A DNA stretch of 7,897 nucleotides, taken from contig JAITFA010000222.1 in the NCBI GenBank assembly GCA_031281685.1, forward strand, positions 1 through 7,897, read 5' to 3'. Within the stretch, counting starts at the first letter, position 1. Each line of letters opens with the position of its first letter. This DNA comes from Treponema sp. Its GTDB lineage: Bacteria; Spirochaetota; Spirochaetia; Treponematales; Breznakiellaceae. Under the pieces are notes generated by a model that saw nothing but the letters and a program-made list of their open reading frames with translations, had not been told where the DNA came from and did no database searches. Positions 5,446 through 7,897 of the stretch are shown here, in pieces. The position numbers were made by a program, and so were the translations under genes.

Positions 5446-6393
5446 ATGGAAAAAGACAGTTATGAAGATATTAATGAAGAGGATATAGCTGCGCTTGAGG
5501 ACAATCCCGCTGAAAGCGAGTTTGAGAGCGCCATCATTGTTGAGGAGGGAACCCAGGCGAACTTGCCCGACATGCCGATCTATCGCCTGCGGCTTCCCTA
5601 TTCCAACGAGATCTTTTTCGCGGCGTATCAGGGCGAACCCCTCAAAGCTGGAAGTATGGTGCTGGTTCCTACGCGCTATGGCCGGGACCTAGCCCAGATC
5701 ATAACCCCGATACAGAAAGACAGCCTCAAAACCTTTTCAGAGATAGCTCGCATCCAACGCCCCGCTACTGACGCTGACCTTGAAAAAGTTGCCCGCAACA
5801 AGAGTCTTGAAGACGAAGCCTTTACTATCTGCAAAGAGAAAATCGCCAAGCGCAAACTGAACATGAAGCTTATTACAGTACATTATCTGCTTGAAGACTC
5901 GAAGATACTCTTCTTTTTTTCCTCGGATAACCGCGTGGATTTCCGTGAGTTGGTTAAAGACTTGGTGAGCGTCTTCAAGACACGGATTGAGCTGCGGCAG
6001 ATCGGAGTACGGGACGAATCGCGGGTGATGGGCGGCTTTGGCGTCTGCGGTCGGGGCTATTGTTGCCACACGATTTCAGAAAAGCTCAAACCAGTATCAA
6101 TAAAAATGGCCAAGGAACAGAACCTTTCCCTCAATTCTATGAAAATATCCGGTTCCTGTGGACGCCTCCTCTGCTGTCTTGCCTATGAACACTGCTTTTA
6201 CAGTGAACAGCGCAAGCTGATCCCCCCAGAAGGCGGTAAAGTTCTCTACGACGGAACCATCTGGAAGGTAGTAGATGCCAATATGCTCGTAGGCAAGCTC
6301 AAGCTCATTGCCGAAGACGGCAGAGAAGCCCAGCTTCCTTCAAACATATTTGAGAAAGTTGACGGTAGATGGCGGGTGAAAGCCTCGCGCTGA
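5446..6393 (+). CDS. PSP1 C-terminal domain protein (YaaT/RicT family)
   Basis: The 315-residue product begins with an acidic tail (about 1-40). A PSP1-type core follows, with VLVPTRYGRDLAQI (73-86), LEDSKILFFFSSDNRVDFRELVKDL and IGVRDESRVMGG. The family's cysteine-rich signature then appears: CGRGYCC (C201, C206, C207), PVSIKMAKEQNLSLN, and SGSCGRLLCCLAYEH (C238, C243, C244). Residues 255-310 form a small beta-rich C-terminal part. In Bacillus, RicT joins RicA and RicF in an Fe-S complex that promotes mRNA processing by RNase Y. No RicA or RicF homologue lies in this window. GGAG at 5436-5439 marks the start, 16 bp after the yaaR-like stop. Two tandem in-frame stops (TGA TAA) end the gene. 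It appears to be the last gene of the operon. Confidence 0.9.
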   Translation: MEKDSYEDINEEDIAALEDNPAESEFESAIIVEEGTQANLPDMPIYRLRLPYSNEIFFAAYQGEPLKAGSMVLVPTRYGRDLAQIITPIQKDSLKTFSEIARIQRPATDADLEKVARNKSLEDEAFTICKEKIAKRKLNMKLITVHYLLEDSKILFFFSSDNRVDFRELVKDLVSVFKTRIELRQIGVRDESRVMGGFGVCGRGYCCHTISEKLKPVSIKMAKEQNLSLNSMKISGSCGRLLCCLAYEHCFYSEQRKLIPPEGGKVLYDGTIWKVVDANMLVGKLKLIAEDGREAQLPSNIFEKVDGRWRVKASR

Positions 6394-6424
6394 TAAACCC
6401 ACACATAGACGCTGGGCATAGACG

Positions 6425-6454
6425 AGGTACAGATGCTGTAAACCTGTCTTTTTT
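6425..6454 (+). terminator. weak rho-independent terminator after the PSP1 gene
   Basis: AGGTACAG at 6425-6432 pairs with CTGT (6436-6439) and ACCT (6442-6445) around a 3-nt loop, with a 2-nt AA bulge in the 3' arm. A T-rich run (CTTTTTTCTTTC) starts 3 nt later. The stem is modest and the loop tight, so termination may be partial. The position between the PSP1 gene and def fits an operon boundary. Confidence 0.5.
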
Positions 6455-6467
6455 CTTTCGCGTTTTA

Positions 6468-6476
6468 TGCTATGGT
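6468..6476 (+). promoter_or_regulatory. candidate extended -10 promoter for def-fmt
   Basis: TGCTATGGT resembles TGnTATAAT with two mismatches and ends 7 nt before the ATG at 6484. The predicted transcription start coincides with the start codon or lies one base before it. No Shine-Dalgarno sequence precedes def, so a leaderless message is plausible. There is no clear -35 hexamer. The arrangement parallels that ahead of the mutase gene. Confidence 0.35.
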
Positions 6477-6483
6477 ACTGTTT

Positions 6484-6969
6484 ATGGAAATCATCACTTT
6501 AGGTAACGAACTACTCAGGAAGAAAGCCGAGCGGGTTACAGACATTGACAAGGAACTCACGAAAGCAGCCGGGGAACTTATTGACGCTCTGCACAAAGGT
6601 GAGGGTGTGGGACTGGCCGGGCCGCAGGTGAGTCTTATGAAACGCATCTTTGCAGTGCATGTTGAGAAGGACATTCCACGGGTGTTTATAAACCCTTCTA
6701 TACTGGAAACTTCCCTTGAGACCGTAAAGTACGAGGAGGGCTGTCTTTCCGTACCAGGGGTTTATGCTGACGTGATCCGCCCCGGCGCCGTGCGGATTCA
6801 GGCATGGAATGAAAACGGTCGCCCCTTCACGCTGGACGCGGAGGGTATACTTGCCCGCGTGATCCTGCACGAATACGATCATCTGGAAGGGATACTGTTT
6901 ATCGACCGGCTCTCAGAATTTAAACGGAAGCGTATTATTACTAAATTTGAAAAAATACGGAAGGCATAA
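6484..6969 (+). CDS. def: peptide deformylase
   Basis: The 161-residue metalloenzyme removes the formyl group from the N-terminal methionine of new proteins. All three conserved motifs are present: GVGLAGPQ at 41-48 (GxGxAAxQ, with Gly in place of the second Ala), EGCLS at 85-89 with metal ligand C87, and HEYDH at 129-133 with ligands H129 and H133 and catalytic E130. Length is normal for the family. ATG 6484 gives the typical start MEIITLGNELL. An in-frame ATG at 6472 would add only four residues and is less likely. fmt follows after 2 bp, so the two are co-transcribed and act at opposite ends of the same formylation cycle. Confidence 0.97.
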   Translation: MEIITLGNELLRKKAERVTDIDKELTKAAGELIDALHKGEGVGLAGPQVSLMKRIFAVHVEKDIPRVFINPSILETSLETVKYEEGCLSVPGVYADVIRPGAVRIQAWNENGRPFTLDAEGILARVILHEYDHLEGILFIDRLSEFKRKRIITKFEKIRKA

Positions 6970-6971
6970 TC

Positions 6972-7897
6972 ATGCGTGTTGTGTTTGCGGGCAGTCCCGC
7001 TATCGCGGTTCCGGCGCTGGAAGCGGTTTACGCCATGCCTGATGTGGAACTCGTCGCGGTCCTGACTAACCCTGACAGTCCAAAAGGTCGGCACGGCAGG
7101 AGCGAGCCTACCGATGTCGGTGCCGCCGCCGGGCGGCTTGTGGTAAAAGAGATGCTGGCTGAAACAAAGTTTCCGATACTCAAGCCACAAAAGTTGGACG
7201 CAGCACTGCGTAAGGCGCTTGTTGCGCTCAAACCTGAACTGCTCGTTTCCTTTGCGTATGGGCATATCTTTGGACCAAAGTTTCTGGCACTTTTTCCTCT
7301 CGGCGGTATCAACATACACCCCAGCCTCTTGCCGCGTTACCGGGGCGCGACGCCGATACAGGCGGCGATACTCCACCGCGATCACGAAACCGGACTTTCA
7401 ATACAAAGACTAGCGCGGGAGATGGACAGCGGCGACCTTTTGTATCAAGAACGTATCCCCCTCAGCGGCAGGGAAACCACCGAAAGCCTAAGCGCATTCA
7501 TGGCGGCAAAAGCCGTTGCTGCCTTACCCAAAATGCTAAGCGCTATTGCCCAAGGTCGTGTTGAAAGCTATCCCCAAACTGGCGATGTAAGTTACTGCGC
7601 CCCCATCACCAAAGATGAAGGGCGCATAGACTGGACACAAAGCGCGGAAGCCATCGACGCTCAGATACGCGCCTTTACTCCCTGGCCTTTGTCGTGGACC
7701 CTCCACGGCGAGCAGTACCTCCACTTCCTTGAAGCCGCGCCATACACTGAAGCGCCATACACTGAAGCGCCAGTTGGGACGGTACTGGGCATAGACAAGC
7801 GGGCGGGGATACTGGTACAAACGGGAGATGGTGTCTTGTGTGTTACGCGCCTGCAATACCGTACTAGGAAAGCGCTTGAATGGCGCGCCTTCCTGAA
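6972..7897 (+). CDS. fmt: methionyl-tRNA formyltransferase, 3' end cut by the window
   Basis: The frame is open from ATG 6972 to the last base (308 codons). The enzyme transfers a formyl group from 10-formyl-tetrahydrofolate to Met-tRNA(fMet). The N-terminal Rossmann-like domain starts MRVVFAGSP. The folate-site residues are GINIHPSLLPRYRG with N114 and H116, and MDSGD with D152. YCAPITKDEGRIDW leads into the C-terminal tRNA-binding domain (about 205 onward), which includes RAFTPWP. The family usually ends about 10 residues after the last visible residues (ALEWRAFL), so only the tail is missing. GGAAGG at 6959-6964, within the def 3' end, is the ribosome binding site. An APYTE duplication near residues 256-267 lies in the C-terminal domain. 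Confidence 0.95.
   Translation, partial: MRVVFAGSPAIAVPALEAVYAMPDVELVAVLTNPDSPKGRHGRSEPTDVGAAAGRLVVKEMLAETKFPILKPQKLDAALRKALVALKPELLVSFAYGHIFGPKFLALFPLGGINIHPSLLPRYRGATPIQAAILHRDHETGLSIQRLAREMDSGDLLYQERIPLSGRETTESLSAFMAAKAVAALPKMLSAIAQGRVESYPQTGDVSYCAPITKDEGRIDWTQSAEAIDAQIRAFTPWPLSWTLHGEQYLHFLEAAPYTEAPYTEAPVGTVLGIDKRAGILVQTGDGVLCVTRLQYRTRKALEWRAFL
7737..7772 (+). repeat. 15-bp tandem repeat within fmt
   Basis: Two identical 15-bp units (7737-7751 and 7752-7766, GCGCCATACACTGAA) are followed by the first 6 bases of a third. They encode APYTE twice and then AP, keeping the frame. Exact identity indicates recent slippage. The insertion probably sits in a surface loop of the C-terminal domain. 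Confidence 0.92.

Noticed and set aside
6404..6424. 8-bp direct repeat CATAGACG (6404-6411 and 6417-6424) as an operator
   Set aside because: It is short, not symmetric and sits upstream of a probable terminator. This is compatible with chance.
6879..7385. 168-codon minus-strand ORF opposite def and fmt
   Set aside because: It lies opposite conserved Fmt and Def motifs and has no family resemblance, so it is a shadow frame.

Overview
The window is a compact, almost wholly coding stretch of a moderately GC-rich bacterial chromosome, and every gene is on the + strand. Gene content and order point to a spirochaete, probably Treponema or a close relative. The main evidence is a Borrelia BpuR-like PUR-domain protein next to a membrane-anchored M23 peptidase, a bactofilin, a YaaR/DUF327 protein and a PSP1/RicT protein. 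A def-fmt pair follows. The assignment rests on recalled family resemblance, not on a search.

Region 1 (16-1116) holds one long ORF. It joins a KdsC-type HAD phosphatase to a YbaK/EbsC aminoacyl-tRNA deacylase domain. An in-frame ATG with its own GAGGA sits exactly where a free YbaK protein would begin. Just past the deacylase domain lies a diverged copy of about 66 bp from the 3' part of the phosphatase domain. That copy supplies the stop codon of the fused gene and occupies most of the following spacer.

Region 2 (1117-6393) reads as one operon: phosphohexomutase, PUR-domain nucleic-acid-binding protein, M23 peptidase, bactofilin, YaaR and PSP1/RicT. Gaps are short, and two junctions overlap. 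The mutase supplies sugar phosphates for envelope precursors. The M23 peptidase and bactofilin form a recognised pairing of wall hydrolase and cytoskeletal scaffold used in cell-shape control. The PUR and PSP1 proteins suggest RNA-level regulation in the same transcript. Inside the mutase 3' end, a perfect extended -10 box lies under a 9-bp inverted repeat, a candidate regulated internal promoter for the downstream genes.

Region 3 (6394-7897) begins with a weak terminator-like hairpin and continues with def (peptide deformylase) and fmt (methionyl-tRNA formyltransferase). These two enzymes add and remove the N-formyl group of initiator methionine. fmt runs off the window within about ten residues of its expected end. 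Both the mutase gene and def lack a Shine-Dalgarno sequence and have an extended -10 box immediately before the ATG, so both may be read from leaderless or nearly leaderless mRNAs.

No tRNA, rRNA, CRISPR array, insertion sequence or phage gene was seen, and no gene-free stretch exceeds about 110 bases. The most unusual points are the phosphatase-deacylase fusion with its internal start and flanking duplication, the palindromic promoter inside the mutase gene, and the repeat-built arginine-rich tail on the PUR protein.
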